The notes: generated by a model not told the origin, from the letters alone. A stretch of 64,000 bases of DNA from Glycine soja (GCF_004193775.1 NC_041005.1:16091865-16155864), one strand, 5' to 3'. Shown: positions 47,352 to 61,178, counted from the first letter of the stretch. Numbers and translations: made by a program.

Positions 47352-50300
47352 TCAAGCTGGTGAATAGGTATTTTCCATTCCCAGCTTGGAAACAATCCTC
47401 TCAAAGTTATTGCTGTTCAGCCCCTTCGTTAGAATATCTGCAAGGTTGTCTTGTGAGGAGACATATGAAGTGCAGATCAGACCACTGTCTAATTTTTCTT
47501 TGATAAAATGCCTGTCAACCTCAATATGTTTGGTTCTATCATGCTGCACTGGATTGTGAGCTATGCTAATAGCAGATTTGTTATCACAATAAAGTCTCAT
47601 TGGTGCATCCGATTTTATTCTTAAGTCTTCCAAGATGATCTTCAGCCACAGTAGTTCACATATCCCTTGTGCCATTGCCCTGAACTCTGCTTCAGCACTG
47701 GATCTGGCTACCACACTTTGTTTTTTACTCTTCCAAGTCACAAGATTCCCTCCAAGGAAAGTGCAATATCCCGTAGTTGACCTCCTATCCACAATTGACA
47801 ACTGCAGTATCTTGTTCTGCGTTTCCCAATTTCAAGTTTGGATCAATTGGTGTACTTGCAGGCTTGCATGTTGTCCTACCAGTCTCTTTCAACAAATCAG
47901 TGATGTATTTCTGTTGAGATATGAATATTCCCTTTCTAGAATGGGCCACTTCAATTCCCAAAAAATACTTCAATTTTCCCAAGGTCTTAATTTCAAATTC
48001 CTTGGCTAGATGTTGGCCTAACAGTTGTTTCTCCTCCTCATCATCACCTGTCACTATAATATCATCCACATAAACCAGTAACACTGTTACTCCCCTTGAC
48101 TTAGAGTGTTTAATGAACAGAGTGTGGTCTCCTTGACTTTGTTTAAAGCCCAGACCTATCATAACTTTAGTAAACCTTCCAAACCACGCTCGTGGTGATT
48201 GTTTCAGCCCATAAAATGCCTTTTTTAGCCTGCAAACAGTTTTGGCAGCTGTTTTTTCACCATATCCAGGGGGAAATTCCATGTAAATCTCCTCTTCAAT
48301 TTCTCCATCGAGGAAGGCATTTTTAACATCAAATTGTTGCAAATTCCAACCATAATTAGCTGCTAGGGATAATATCACCCTAACTGTATTCATTTTTGCA
48401 ACTGGAGCAAATGTTTCCATGTAATCCACTCCATAGATTTGAGTGAATCCCTTAGCTACTAACCTTGCTTTGTACCTCTCAATGGATCCATCAGCCTTGT
48501 ATTTTATAGTATATACCCACTTGCACCCTACTGGTTTTTTTCCATTTGGGAGAGCAACCAAATCCCATGTACTATTCTTTTCTAATGCTTCCATTTCCAC
48601 ATCCCTGGCTTGTTTCCATTTTTTATCACTCAATGCCTCAGATAAAGAGGTAGGTGTGGTTGTAGTGTTTAGGCTTGTGAGGAAGGCTTTATGGGTAGGT
48701 GAGAAGTTTTTAAAGGATAGGTAATTGGGTAGAGGGTGCAGTGGCTTGGTGGTACATTTCCTAGTCTCTTTCCTAAAGGCAATTGGAATATCTAGGTCCT
48801 CATAAAGTGGTGCTGAACTGGATTCGGGTTCCTGTACAGTTGGGAAATTAGAGGTTGATTCAGTGGAGATTAAAGGATCAGGGGTAGTTACCTCATGTAA
48901 TGTTGGGTTGGATTGTTGGACATGGACAGATTCTGGAATGGCCTTTGTCTTCCTTGTATAAACCAGCTTTTTCCCAAATCTTACATCAGCTTCATCTTGA
49001 GTGGATTTAGTGGGTTCCTTCTCAGTTGTTACACTTTCAGTCCCTACTTTTGGTCCTAAACTTAAGTCAGGGAGCATAAGGAGATCATCTTCCTTTCTTG
49101 CAGTCTCCCCCTGAAGATGATCTTGGTGGAAGTAACTTTTGTGCTAAAAAAAAGTGACATCTCTGGACACGAAGAATTTTTGGGATGGTGGATGATAGCA
49201 TTTATATCCCTTTTGTGTGGATGAGTATCCTATGAAAACACATTTTAAGGCTCTAGGATCAAGTTTACCTCTATTACCACTGTGGACATGGACAAAAGAT
49301 ACACACCCAAATATTCTTGGAACAAGTTGATTGAATGTGGACACATTAGGATAAAAGGAGGACAGAACCTCCATAGGACTTTTTGAGGCTAGAATACTAG
49401 AGGGTAGTCTATTAATTAGATAACATGCAGTGAGAACAGCCTCCCCCCAAAACCTTTTAGGAACCTCATGTTGAAAAAGAAGAGCCCGAGTTTGGTCTAG
49501 CAAGTGTCCATTTTTCCTCTCAGCAATCCCATTTTGCTGAGGTGTTTTGACACAGGATGACTCATGAATGATACCTTCCTTTTGACAAAAGGAAATAAGC
49601 CCATGATTAAAGTAATCTTTGGCATTATCGGATCTAATCCTCTTAATGCTAACACCAAACTGATTTTTTGCCATGGAGAAAAAACGCTGAACCATAGAGC
49701 TGACTTCGGATTTTTTTTTTAGTAAGAAAACCCATGTGACACGAGTACAATCATCTATAAAGGTAAGTAACCAACGGGCACCAGAAACATTTTGGATAGT
49801 TGAGGGACCCCACACATCAGTATGAATTAAATAGAAGGGAAAAGTGCTCATATTATTATTAACTGGAAAAGGTACACGCTTGTGCTTAGCAAGCTCACAC
49901 ACTTCACAATGGAGACTTTCCACATCTAATTTGCTAAAAAGGGAAGGGAATAACGATTTTATGACTCTAAAGGAAGGATGTCCAAGACGACAGTGATGTA
50001 GGAAGACCTTCCTCCCTGTTGGTCTTTATTGAATCAGAGAAAAAGAGTTGCTATTTTCCAAGTCTGGTGGCAGATTCAGATTGTCCAAGTAATACAAGCC
50101 ATTCCATTCTCTAGCATGTCCAATCGTCCTCCCCGAGTACTTGTTATGTAGTATACAAACATTGCCATAAAAAAAAGCATTACATGATAGGTCTTTTATG
50201 AGTTTTTTTTATGGAAATCAAACTGACAGACAGTTTAGGAATATGAAGAACATTTTTAAGGGTTATGGATGGGCTTATTTGAACTTCTCCTTGACCTGCT

Positions 50301-50780
50301 GCAGTCATCAGAGAGCCATCTGCTGTGGATATTTTCTTATTGCTAGGGCAAGGGGTGTAAGAAGAGAAATGTTTAGGTAGGGGTGCCATGTGGTCGGTAG
50401 CCCCAGAATCCAGTATCCAATATGGGTTATAGTTTTTATTTGAGGCATTAAGTCCGAAAGAAAAAAGAAACTCACCAAACGTACCTAAATGTGCCAGAGA
50501 ACAACTACTTGTTGAGGAATGATCTCATCTTCTCTACTTCATCCTGGTTAAGTTGAATCACGCCTCCTCTATTTTCTTCACTGGTTGCAGCACCTATGTG
50601 TGCTTGTCCTCCTTTTCTGGTGTTGTCTCCTTTTTTCCCCAATCTCTACTAGGTGGCTTTCCATGCAGCTTCCAACATTTATCACGAGTGTGGCGAGGCC
50701 TGTTACAGAAGGTACACCACACTCCGTCACCTTTCTTCTCCATATTGGCTATTCCCCCCTTTTTTTTGGTCTACCATCAT
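47352..50780 (-). pseudogene. Copia polyprotein remains with an internal deletion
   Basis: From right to left: gag zinc knuckle CTFCNRPRHTRDKC (about 50700), protease/pre-integrase piece SVSLISIKK (50180-50389), integrase (49144-49923) with LIHTDVWGPS, RIRSDNAKDYF and QQNGIAERKNGHLLD. Reverse transcriptase (47785-49077) has [33 protein letters not shown] and YVDDIIVTG. The RNase H part (47352-47801) has DRRSTTGYCTFLGG, ARSSAEAEFRAM and KHIEVDRHFIKEKL. Between PIDPNLKLGNAEQD and VDRRSTTGYC about 100 codons (the connection and the first RNase H strands) are deleted and the frame changes. Other stops are at 49078-49143 and 49924-50180. Confidence 0.8.
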
Positions 50781-50802
50781 TGCATCTTTCAACTTACTTG
50801 TA

Positions 50803-50885
50803 AGGAATTGGCATTATTTGAGAAAATGTTCATCCTTCTACAAGCTATCTGACTTACCATAGGAATTGGCATTATTTGAGAAAAT
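50803..50885. repeat. 25-bp direct repeat at the copia/ABCC breakpoint
   Basis: The 25-bp string starting AGGAATTGGCATTATTTGAG is at 50803-50827 inside the copia gag and again at 50861-50885, ending exactly where ABCC exon homology begins (TTGCACGATGCA). The copies are identical and 58 bp apart. Confidence 0.85.
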
Positions 50886-51146
50886 TTGCACGATGCAATG
50901 CTAGATAAAATCCTCCAGGCTCCTATGGTATTCTTCCAAACTAATCCAGTTGGCCGCATAATTAATAGGTTTGCAAAAGATACGGGAGATATAGATACCA
51001 ATGTTTTTAATTTGGTGAACATGTTTTTGGGGCAAGTCTGGCAACTACTTTCGATATTTGTTCTTATAGGCACAGTGAGCACTATTTCCTTGTGGGCTAT
51101 TATGCCACTTCTGATCTTCTTTTATGCAGCTTATCTATATTACCAG

Positions 51147-51925
51147 GTATGCTCCATATCTTGTCCTTAGTTTTAGAGTTGTCTAATTAGATTATTCACA
51201 TGCCAAGTTGGTTTTATCTACTTTTTCATTATGGGTTCTCTTGAAATTTGGATAACTGAAAAGGAAGGGGTTTCCTTTTTATTTGCATAGAGAGATAGAT
51301 GAATGATAACTAAGTAATGGACAAGTACAAATATTATATGGGCATTATATATTTTTCAGAACAATTTAGATTGAGATATAGGATTTTCTTTTGGTAAAAG
51401 TCCAGGTTTGGAGCCTTTTCCCATCAATTGGCTGATCAGGATTAACCATAAATCCCTTTGATCGGATTTTTTAGTATTCTGTTGCACTATATACTACAAG
51501 GGAAATATTTCAGATATCTGAAGGTTGAAGTCCTTTTACATCCACTGAAAACTTTCTTCATGATGCATAGTTTATAGTCTCCAAACTCCATAATTGAATC
51601 ACAGTAACATTATCTCAGCAATGAAGGCCTGATTCATATGCATCCTACTTCCTACTATTTTCTCTGTTTTTTACAATATTGCTATTATATGTTAAAATTC
51701 TTTGAAGAAATTAATTTCTAAATAAACATGGAATAACTAGTGCAAACTGCAAAGTATAACTTACTAACCACCATAACGAATGTGTCAAAATGGTGTTCAA
51801 GTGAAGGTGTGCCAATAGAAAACACCATTCTGGAAAGAAACACCACAAAATTTTATTATTTTTTAGTTGACACTGTTGTCATGGTTTGAGGAATTGATCT
51901 TTTCTATTAACATCTTGCCTGGCAG
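51147..51925 (+). other. Intron of the ABCC fragment
   Basis: GTATGC donor and GGCAG acceptor; ordinary AT-rich intron with no element recognised. Confidence 0.6.
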
Positions 51926-53631
51926 AGCACAGCTCGAGAGGTAAAGCGCATGGATTCCATTACAAGATCTCCTGTTTATGCACATTTTGGTGAATCACTG
52001 AATGGTTTGTCAAGCATTTGTGCTTATAAAGCATATGACAGAATGGCACACATTAATGGAAAATTCATGGATAACAACATCAGATTTACTCTTGTGAATA
52101 TTAGTTCAAATCTTTGGCTCACCATAAGGCTAGAAACATTAGGAGGCCTCATGATTTGGTTGATAGCAACATCTGCTGTCTTGCAGAATGCAAGAGCTGC
52201 AAACCAGGCAATGTTTGCATCTACAATGGGTTTACTTCTCAGTTATACTTTGAACATAACAAATCTCTTGAGTGGTGTACTCAGACAAGCAAGTAGAGCT
52301 GAAAACAGTTTAAATTCTGTTGAGCGTGTCGACACATACATAAATTTAGAAACTGAGGCTCCTGGTGTAATTGAGACAAACCGTCCACCACCAGGATGGC
52401 CAACATCAGGATCAATTGAGTTTGAGGATGTTGTTCTGAGATACCGGCCGGAACTTCCTCCAGTGCTGCATGGATTGTCCTTTACAGTACCTCCAACTGA
52501 GAAGATAGGGGTAGTTGGAAGAACTGGGGCAGGAAAATCTAGCATGCTTAATGCATTATTCCGGATTGTGGAACTTCAGAAAGGAAAAATCATTATTGAT
52601 GGTTGTGATATTTCTACATTCGGACTAGAAGATGTTCGAAAAGTTCTTACTATCATACCACAATCTCCAGTTCTTTTCTCTGGTATGTTCCATAAACTGA
52701 ATTCTTGTTCTATGCTAGAATTAGACAACCAAATATCAGTTTGATTTTAATCCGCTATTAGCAATTTTTTATAGTGATTGAAATCCACAATTTCAGACCA
52801 CAATGGTAGGTATTGTTGTACCAAGATGTCGTGAGTGGAAAGGAATATACACTATCATCCAATCATGTATTAGCATATTATTGGAAAACAAAGACTTTTA
52901 AATGGTTGTTGGCAGTGGATCAACAGGAAAAAGGGTGTCAACATAGTTGGGATGCTTCTCTCTATTGTGTTGTCCTGAACTCCTCTTTCAAAAAAAAAAT
53001 TACAATATGTGGTAATGAGTGATTGGATGATAGTGTAAATAACTTGATGGTGGATCAAAATTAAATCCATGAATTGTTTATATTCTAACACCTAAATAAA
53101 CATGGTTATTGGTACCTTCATTGTGTTTCATAGAAAAAAACATGAATTGTTTATTTTGGGATCCGCATGTTAACCATCAGGGAATTAGCATTAAAATTTG
53201 AAGAATTATTTGCATCAGCAAACTGTCAGTCAGAAAGTGTTACCTTTCTTGACCATGTTAGGATATAGGGGTGAAGACATTATTATTAACATTGAATTAT
53301 CTTAAATTTTCCTTTAGTTGTGAATAAACATTGTTTATTAGCTTCAATAAAACTTCTCCCTTCTAAAAATCATCACTCTTTCTCTTAGGAACTGTTCGTT
53401 TCAATCTTGATCCATTTAATGAACACAATGATGCTGACCTATGGCAAGCTTTAGAGAGGGCACATTTGAAGGATGTAATAAGAAGAAATCCATTTGGTCT
53501 AGATGCTCAGGTAGGTACACCGATTATGGTATAATTTTATCAGTACCTTTATATGATTGGTTTTTCCTACAGAGCTTTTTTGAATTATCAATTGCAAAGA
53601 TGAAATATGACAAGGTAATCTCTTGCACTGA

Positions 53632-53967
<336 letters not shown>

Positions 53968-54461
53968 TAGATATGAATTGGACAAACTATATTTTTCCTC
54001 ACTATTCATGACACTTGTTTTTAATTTGGTCCCCATACAAAAAAGTTTCAAATTTAGTTCTCATTTTGAATGTTGTCCTCACTGTCTACTGTTGTTTTAA
54101 CAATTTGATATTGACATGGAGTTATGATTAAGTATAAAAACCAAATTGAACATGATTGAATAGTGCACTGTAATAAAATAATTTTGGTCCCTACTCCTCA
54201 CTGCATTACAAGTCCAAATTATTATAGGCAGATCAAAGTGCAGACAATTATATATAGAGACTAAATTGAAAACTTTCAGTATAAGTACCAACATGGAAAT
54301 GACTCTCATTTAAGAATTGAAATATACATATATAGGAGACATATTCACACTCAAGTTTATTAGATCTTATTATGAATGGTTAAGATTAAAACACAAAGTC
54401 ATTTAACTTTAATTGTAATCATCCATGTATGGTTCTACCGCCCATATTTGCTACTCTCCCA

Positions 54462-54485
54462 TATATATATATATATATATATATG
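54462..54485. repeat. (AT)n microsatellite in an ABCC intron
   Basis: About 12 AT units, inside the intron before 54571. Confidence 0.9.
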
Positions 54486-55747
54486 AGCGAGGAGAAAATT
54501 CGGGGATTCTTTTTTCACAAAGTCAACATGGATGATTCAATATTAAGATTCATCTTCCTCTGCTTTCCAGGTCCTTGAATATAGTTCTCCAGAGGAACTC
54601 TTACAAAATGAAGGAACAGCTTTCTACAAGATGGTTCAAAGTACTGGACCTGAAAATGCTCAGTATTTATGTAGCCTAGTATTTGGAAAGACAGAGAATA
54701 ACTCAAATGAATATAACAAGGAGTTGGAAAACCATGTGAGACAATTAGCTTCTTCTCGCTGGACTGCTGCTACTCAGTTTGCTATAGTTGCTACCCTTTC
54801 TTCATTAAGCCATCACCTTCAAAAGCCAAGTAGTGAAGACAATAAAGATATCCTTGATAAAACAAAGGATGCAATTATAACACTTCAAGAAGTTCTAGTG
54901 GGGAAGCATGATGAAGACATAGAAGAGACACTGTATAAATACCATATTCCTACAGATAGATGGTGGTCTACCCTCTGTAAAGTTATTGAAGGTAAACACA
55001 CATAACATAAGAATGATATTTTATATAAAAAAAATTCTGATTGGTATGATATGTCATTTTTCTTGGCAAGTACTCATGTTTCCTTTTCATATAATTCATG
55101 GAATTTGAGTTGGGATCAATCACTTATACGACATGTTTGGATAAAATTTTCAAAAGTACTACTTCTATGGAAGCTAAAATGAATCAAATTTTTCGTTTTA
55201 AGTTAAAATCAACTTATGCACTTTTACTTTTAATAAAAGTTTTTTTGTCTAACTTCTCCACAAGCTAAGGTGCATAAGTTAATTTTAACTAATAGAAGAA
55301 TTTGATTTATTTTATTTTTTATTTTCTTCTCTTATAAGTACTTAGTGAGAAGTTTGTTCAAACAAGGTCATACTATTTAACAAAGATTGAATATTTTCAG
55401 TTCCACACCCAAGTAAAAGTATTTGTTGGTACAACAGTTTATCCATCAAACCAATAGAAAATGGTACCTGTAATCATAAAATGCAATAACTGAATTAATA
55501 AGACTTGATAAGTTTAACAGTAATGTTTCTGCAATTAATTTTGTCTAAAATAATGTTTCTGAAAATAACAGTCCATTATATATAATCAAGTTATACTTAC
55601 TGATTTATTTTAAACTATTATGTTTTGCCTCTAAATTTGCTGATTTTATATTCAATTTTTTCACCAGGTCTTGCTCTCTTGAAGGGGTTGCCTCTAGACA
55701 ACATTCAACATCTAGAACTTGATTTTGAAGGGAGATCTTTTGACTAA

Positions 55748-56340
55748 CATACATCTTGAGGTGTAGAGAGGAGTTTGCAATTGCAATTAAATCTCAGAGG
55801 GATCACAATATAACAAGATTCTTTAGAATTTTTTCCCTCTTTGTTACGCCATTTTCATTTGTGTATGTTTTAACACTTTCTCTCATGCTAATAGGGTTAC
55901 CACATACACTTTCTCTTATGCTAATAGGGTTACCAAGTACTCTGTATTCAATATAAATTATTTTAGCTTCCACCGGGCTAGGTTATTTTAAATTTTACAT
56001 ATTACTTTAAATATCTATGCTATCAATTTGAGAACATAATTTGAGGTTCATACTCATCATAAATTATAAATTCAATATTATGATCAATAAAATTATAAAC
56101 CACAAACTCACAAGACATAAAGATTTTTAACGTTGAAAACCCCTCAAAGTAAGGGGTAAAAATCACATGTTGTTCATACTTAAAAAACAAACTGCATTAT
56201 TATCAATAAAGGACACAAAAGAAACTCCAACAAAATGAAAATCAAGCACAATACTTGTAAAATGAGAAAGAGGTGCCAAGATAGAAAAAAAAATACCAAA
56301 AATAGACATGTATTGTAAATATGTGTTTTCCCTCCAAATT
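55748..56340. other. ABCC 3' flank, AT-rich
   Basis: A 26-bp block with CTTTCTCTTATGCTAATAGG is tandemly duplicated near 55876-55932. No gene is seen. Confidence 0.5.
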
Positions 56341-57950
56341 TGTAGCACCCTTATTTTACAAAAGGACTTTTTGGCCATTTTTGAAATTAGCAAGTAAATA
56401 AAAATTTGAATTATCAAAAACTTTCTTCAAATACATAAAAATATGTTTCTCTTTTTCAACACTTGTAAGTAAATCACCTTGCATAAAATTTTCTAAACGA
56501 AACTTATTTCATTATCTCATCATAAATGAAATGAAATATCCATCAATTGAAGATCATTCTTAAATAAATTTCTCATTTTATACAAATGTCCAATTCTCAT
56601 AAAATAATTAAATTGCAAAAGGTTTGCTTCAAATAACCTCTAGTTTCATCCTTATACAACTTTACTCACTAAAAATAAATACACATTTATATCTTTGAAA
56701 GAAAAACATGAAACACCCAAGTCACGTACAGATGAAAAATATCCCATAAAGTAAAGTTTTACTCTACCCTCTTTCATAAAAGAAAAGACCAAGACTCAGA
56801 GCAGTGACTCCATAAACCGAAACACCTAGTTAAACCCACAAGGCATCTTTGGAAGACTCCTTTTCTTTCTCTTGAAACGTCCATCCACATCGATAGCACT
56901 TGTCATGGCCTCTCTTTTCCATCTCCTTCAACTCATATGGTGCATCCACACAAAATGACTTAGAAAGTCAAACACCACCTACTAACCACAACGGTGTTGT
57001 TGTCTAACTGGTCTCATTCGTAACCTTAATCGTTTTTATAACTAACTCTTTGAATCATTTCACACTAGTCAGTTGCCACTAAAACTTCTAAAACTCAGTC
57101 GTCTTACAACAATTAAGTTAGGATGACTGTTAGGAGTTCACCTTTTCACCATGGTGCAATGTCAGACTCTCACCAACGGATAATCGCTCATAATCAGTAA
57201 GGGTTGCCAAGCTGGCTCTGTGACCTACTCACTACTTGGCGCCACATCCCTAAGGACAGTTACACCTTTTGATCATTTTCCAAGTACCAATTTGTGGTCA
57301 TCCAACTTCTGAGGATTGACTCCTCAACAACCCTCCCTACTAGGATTGTCCTTCCTTTGTCATTGTTGGGTTTCGCTGCACTAGGTATTGAACGACAACG
57401 ATCTGGCACACGAGCTCCACTCCTTATATCTAGCTCCACAATCTCATCATTTTGAGGACACTTGCCTCCCTCACCGCATTAGGTGAACGTACATTATCAT
57501 TCGACCTCCATTTTATGAGCTTTAATGTTCTCACAGTAGGAACATCCCACACGACTTTTTTTATCTCGTACTTTTTGTATCTTTCCATGTATGGATGTAC
57601 GTATGTAAGTATGTATGTATGCATGTATGTATTACGATCGCATGAATTTAAATCACCAAAACACACAATCGTTCATGACGTATAACAATTTCATTAGGTT
57701 TCATGTATACCTCACCCTCTCATGTTTGATGATTTCCATACTTACTATTGTTTCTCCATGCAAGGGTCCTAACCAACGCACAAATAAAGAGTTCAATTAT
57801 GTCAGAATTATTATTAATATTCTTAGTCCATCACTCATGTATTTCCATAGTTTGTTTACTGTTTATCATCTCAAATAATAATAGCACTAGAACTGAGTTT
57901 TACTCATCACATTTCCTCACACATGAGTCCATGTAACTAGATCAACAAAC
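56341..57950. mobile_element. LTR-like sequence (candidate)
   Basis: Begins TGTAGCACCCTTATTTTAC, a usual start of plant gypsy LTRs, and is followed by less AT-rich, non-coding DNA with short direct repeats and no domain. I could not find a matching end or a 5-bp target duplication, so extent and type are uncertain. A TATG/TATA-rich microsatellite is at 57587-57632. Confidence 0.35.
57587..57632. repeat. Degenerate (GTAT)n microsatellite
   Basis: About ten GTAT/GTAC/GCAT tetranucleotide units in a row. Confidence 0.85.
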
Positions 57951-58106
57951 ATACACAATACAATTTTGCAATTAATCTATCACACAAGCAATCCCACACA
58001 CAAACAATTCTAGTGCCCAAGGTTCACACTCCTCCTGGAATCCAATATAGTTAATAAAAATTAAAGACAACACATTCTCAATATATGGTCACCTGAAATT
58101 TACACT

Positions 58107-58670
58107 TCTCAGGCAAAGTTATCAAACTCAAGAGTTTACATAAACTCGTGGGAGCTCCATAGATTCAACTTGTAGACTCTTATAAGTCTACTTCATATAA
58201 AAATAATAAAAAAATACATACAGATAACATACCAATTAAATATTTCAACAACATGATAAATCAAAAAAGTAAACCATAAATTCCACAATACTTAGTCTAA
58301 CAATACATCACTACTAGATAATAACTTGTGGATGTGATAGTAGTAGTAGAGCATTCCTATTGAGGGTTTGAAATTGTTGGAGAATAAGGGTGTGATGTTG
58401 TTAGAGGTGAGGATTTTTTTATTCAAGAGCAACACACCAAATGAAGGTTGAACCCATAATGCATAAAAAAAAATCCAAAATAACCTACGTTTTGGTCTAA
58501 CTTTTTTAACTTTCTAAGTCGTTGACTTGGTTATAAACTCGAGAGTCTACTGAGTCTATCTAGAGTTTACTAAGAAAAAAGTTTGCGCACGAGTCAACTC
58601 ACATAGGATAAATAGACTCGTATACTCGTAAGAGTTGACGAATTAACTCGAGAGTTTAATAATCATATTC
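58107..58670. mobile_element. Candidate MITE with imperfect terminal inverted repeats
   Basis: The left end reads GTTATCAAACTCAAGAGTTT and the right end, read on the other strand, GATTATTAAACTCTCGAGTT. Inside, TAGACTC / GAGTCTA strings occur on both strands, giving strong self-complementarity. No target duplication is convincing, so superfamily is not assigned (hAT- or Mutator-like elements would fit). Confidence 0.35.
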
Positions 58671-60180
58671 TCAAGTCTTTCAATTAGGTATAAGAGAGTA
58701 AACATTCATCAACATGTCATAGGGCAACAAGCATCTCAATTTATTATAGCCTATATTTTCAAGAAACTCAGTTTTTCCTAGGGACCAAAAACAACCTTAA
58801 TAATATAAAAGGAAAATAATAAAGGACTAATTTGAATCAATAAATATTTTTGTTCATACATACAATTATAAATACTATGTTACAATTAGGAGCATTTCGT
58901 GGATCACTTACACAAATAATTGGAAGAAAAAATATGGATTGACTCAAATCCAGGTAAGATAATTTGAAATGATATTAAAAAAAATTAAAATCAATTTAAA
59001 TTAAAAGGAAAGTAATAAATATATTTTCAATTATCATTTATGTACAAATAAATAATAATATAAAAGGAAAATAATAAATGATTTTAATTAGATTATATTT
59101 TCAATTGTGTTTGTTAATCAAAATATACAAATTAGCATTTATATATTCCATCAAGAATTTTAAAAACAAATTAAAAGAAAATTAATTACCATATTTTTAA
59201 TTAGCATTTGTGAATATTTTATTTGAATTGGTGAACAATTTATTATAAATTACCCACCACTCATTTCAAGTTAGTTTCTTTCGTTCATTCTTTTTGCTTT
59301 CTGTAAATTTCAGCATCTTTTGTCTCATTTCTCTTTGAATTTTCTTTATCTGAATATGCATCTTTTTTTCTATCTCAAAAAAACATACTAATTTTATTTT
59401 CTTTTATGTGCAGATACATATTTGAGTTGGGAAAGAGATTCTTTAGGTAGGGAATTTCATAATATTTTTTTCAACTTTCTCTTGATGAACTTTTCTTACA
59501 TGAATTTGCATCTATTTATCTCGCTAAAGCATACTTTTTTTTTGTGTAGATACATATTTGAATTAAGAAATAAGATTATTAGGTGGTGAAAGAAATTTGA
59601 GTAATCACCTTTATTTTTGAAATTTACTAACTACCCTAATCTCTTAGATGTATTTTTTTCCTAGAGAATCAGTGTTACGTATTCCTCTATAGAGGAAACA
59701 AGTCGGTCCATATTTCCCTTTGAAAGCTAAATATTTTTTACTAGCTTCAAAAAAGAAAACAAAGAGAAGAGAAAATTTTGATGTTTTGATCTAAATAGTG
59801 AAAGAAAAAGGTAGGCAAAAAGAAAAAATATATTATTTTTTAATGTGTTTCTTTTTCTTCTTCTTCATTAGATTTTTTTATGGCTCCTTATGTGTTCTCT
59901 TATTGACAAAGAAGAGGAAAATTGTCTTTCTTCTTATGTGCTTTAAGTTTTTTTAAATTATTTTTTTACATATTTGTTTTGGTGATAAGAGAAAATGAGG
60001 GAACAATATTGACAGTTACATGTACGTTTACGTTGAAATAACATTTTACTCAAAATTTTCTTTTCTTATGTTTTACATATTTTTTCTTCTTTATCTATTT
60101 TGTTATCTTTTTCTTCATCTATTTTTTCTTTTTATCTCATCAACTCTCATTTTCATTTTCTTCATATTAATCAATATTCA
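58671..60180. other. AT-rich intergenic DNA
   Basis: Poly-A/T and TTTCTT-rich low-complexity sequence; nothing gene-like. Confidence 0.5.
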
Positions 60181-60600
60181 CTACTACAATAAAGTTTTTT
60201 AACGACGGTTAAATTAGAATTTCAACGATGGTTCTTGACCATCATTATAGTCAACGTCGTTAAAAGTGAATTTTAATTAACAACTGTTCTAAAAAATATT
60301 GTTGTTGAAAACACAAACTTTCTAAGATGGTTGTTACATCATAATTGTCTTAGAAAACTGACATTCTAAGACGGTTGTTTAAGAACTGTCTTAGAAGAGC
60401 AAACATTCTAAGACGGTTATTACATCAGGACCGTCTTAAAAAGTCTGTCAGACCTTGCTTTCTAAGATGGTTCTGATGTGATAACCGTCTTAGAATGTTA
60501 GCTTTCTAAGACGGTTGATTAAGAATCGTCTTAGTGTGTATGCTTTCTAATACGGCTGTTTCATGACAACCGTCTTTAGAAGGTATATGACTATATATAA
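60181..60600 (+). mobile_element. CACTA transposon end with subterminal palindromes
   Basis: CACTACTACAATAAAG at 60181 followed by TTTTTTAACGACGGTT is a CACTA-type terminus. Down to about 60590 there are at least four inverted units of the type TTCTAAGACGGTT ... AACCGTCTTAGAA, about 40-60 bp each. No opposite terminus was found to the right, so the element is partial or its other end is eroded. Confidence 0.6.
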
Positions 60601-61178
60601 AGACAATTGGATATTTTATTGTACACATTTTTATACTTATTTTATTTTTATAACTAAATTCATAATCACTATTTTATCTTTATAATAATTACTACTTTCG
60701 TAAATTATCCACTAATTATTTTTTTAAAAAAATGAAAAAGCAATTAGACACAAAATATCTATTTCCCAGCTGGTCATAGTAAAAATATATTTTTTGGCTA
60801 ATATTGATCACATCCACAATCTGTTCTTATAAAGTATATTTATAATTGGCAAAGTTACATGTCGTTACATTTTATCCAGGCATGTACAGGCTTATGGGAG
60901 TTTTTCTGGTCACTGTATTAAGCTTACTTTCTTTTACAAATTTAAATTATTTCTAATCACTGTATTATACTTAGTAATCAGCAATAAGAAATCTCTAACT
61001 GCCATGATTCACAACAAGAAATTAAAATAAGAGGCACGCTTATTACACAGGTTCCATTTTTTTTATTATGCTATAACTATGTTAATTTCACTTGGACCAA
61101 AGTGTTGTAAAGTTTATTAATAAAATATGGCAATTGGATAATTGAAGAATAATAAATCAAAGCTCATGGACAACATAC
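60601..61178. other. AT-rich DNA where the last starch synthase exons would be expected
   Basis: No reading frame here resembles the end of the starch synthase catalytic domain, so the gene is probably truncated by the time the CACTA region at 60600 is reached. Confidence 0.4.

Larger units (their letters stand above)
47215..50862 (-). mobile_element. 5'-truncated Ty1/copia retrotransposon in the ABCC locus
   Basis: On the minus strand a purine tract (GAGGGGGAG, plus-strand CTCCCCCTC at 47345) precedes a short 3' LTR at 47215-47344. Coding remains run from RNase H (47352) back through reverse transcriptase, integrase and protease to part of gag. There is no 5' LTR or primer site: the element stops inside gag near 50862 at the ABCC breakpoint. 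So no target duplication exists and the element was cut by a deletion. Confidence 0.8.

Noticed and set aside
50553..50862. Plus-strand frames of 69-99 codons
   Set aside because: Antisense to the copia gag zinc-knuckle region.
57452..57685. Opposed 77-78-codon frames
   Set aside because: They run through a GTAT microsatellite and have no domain.
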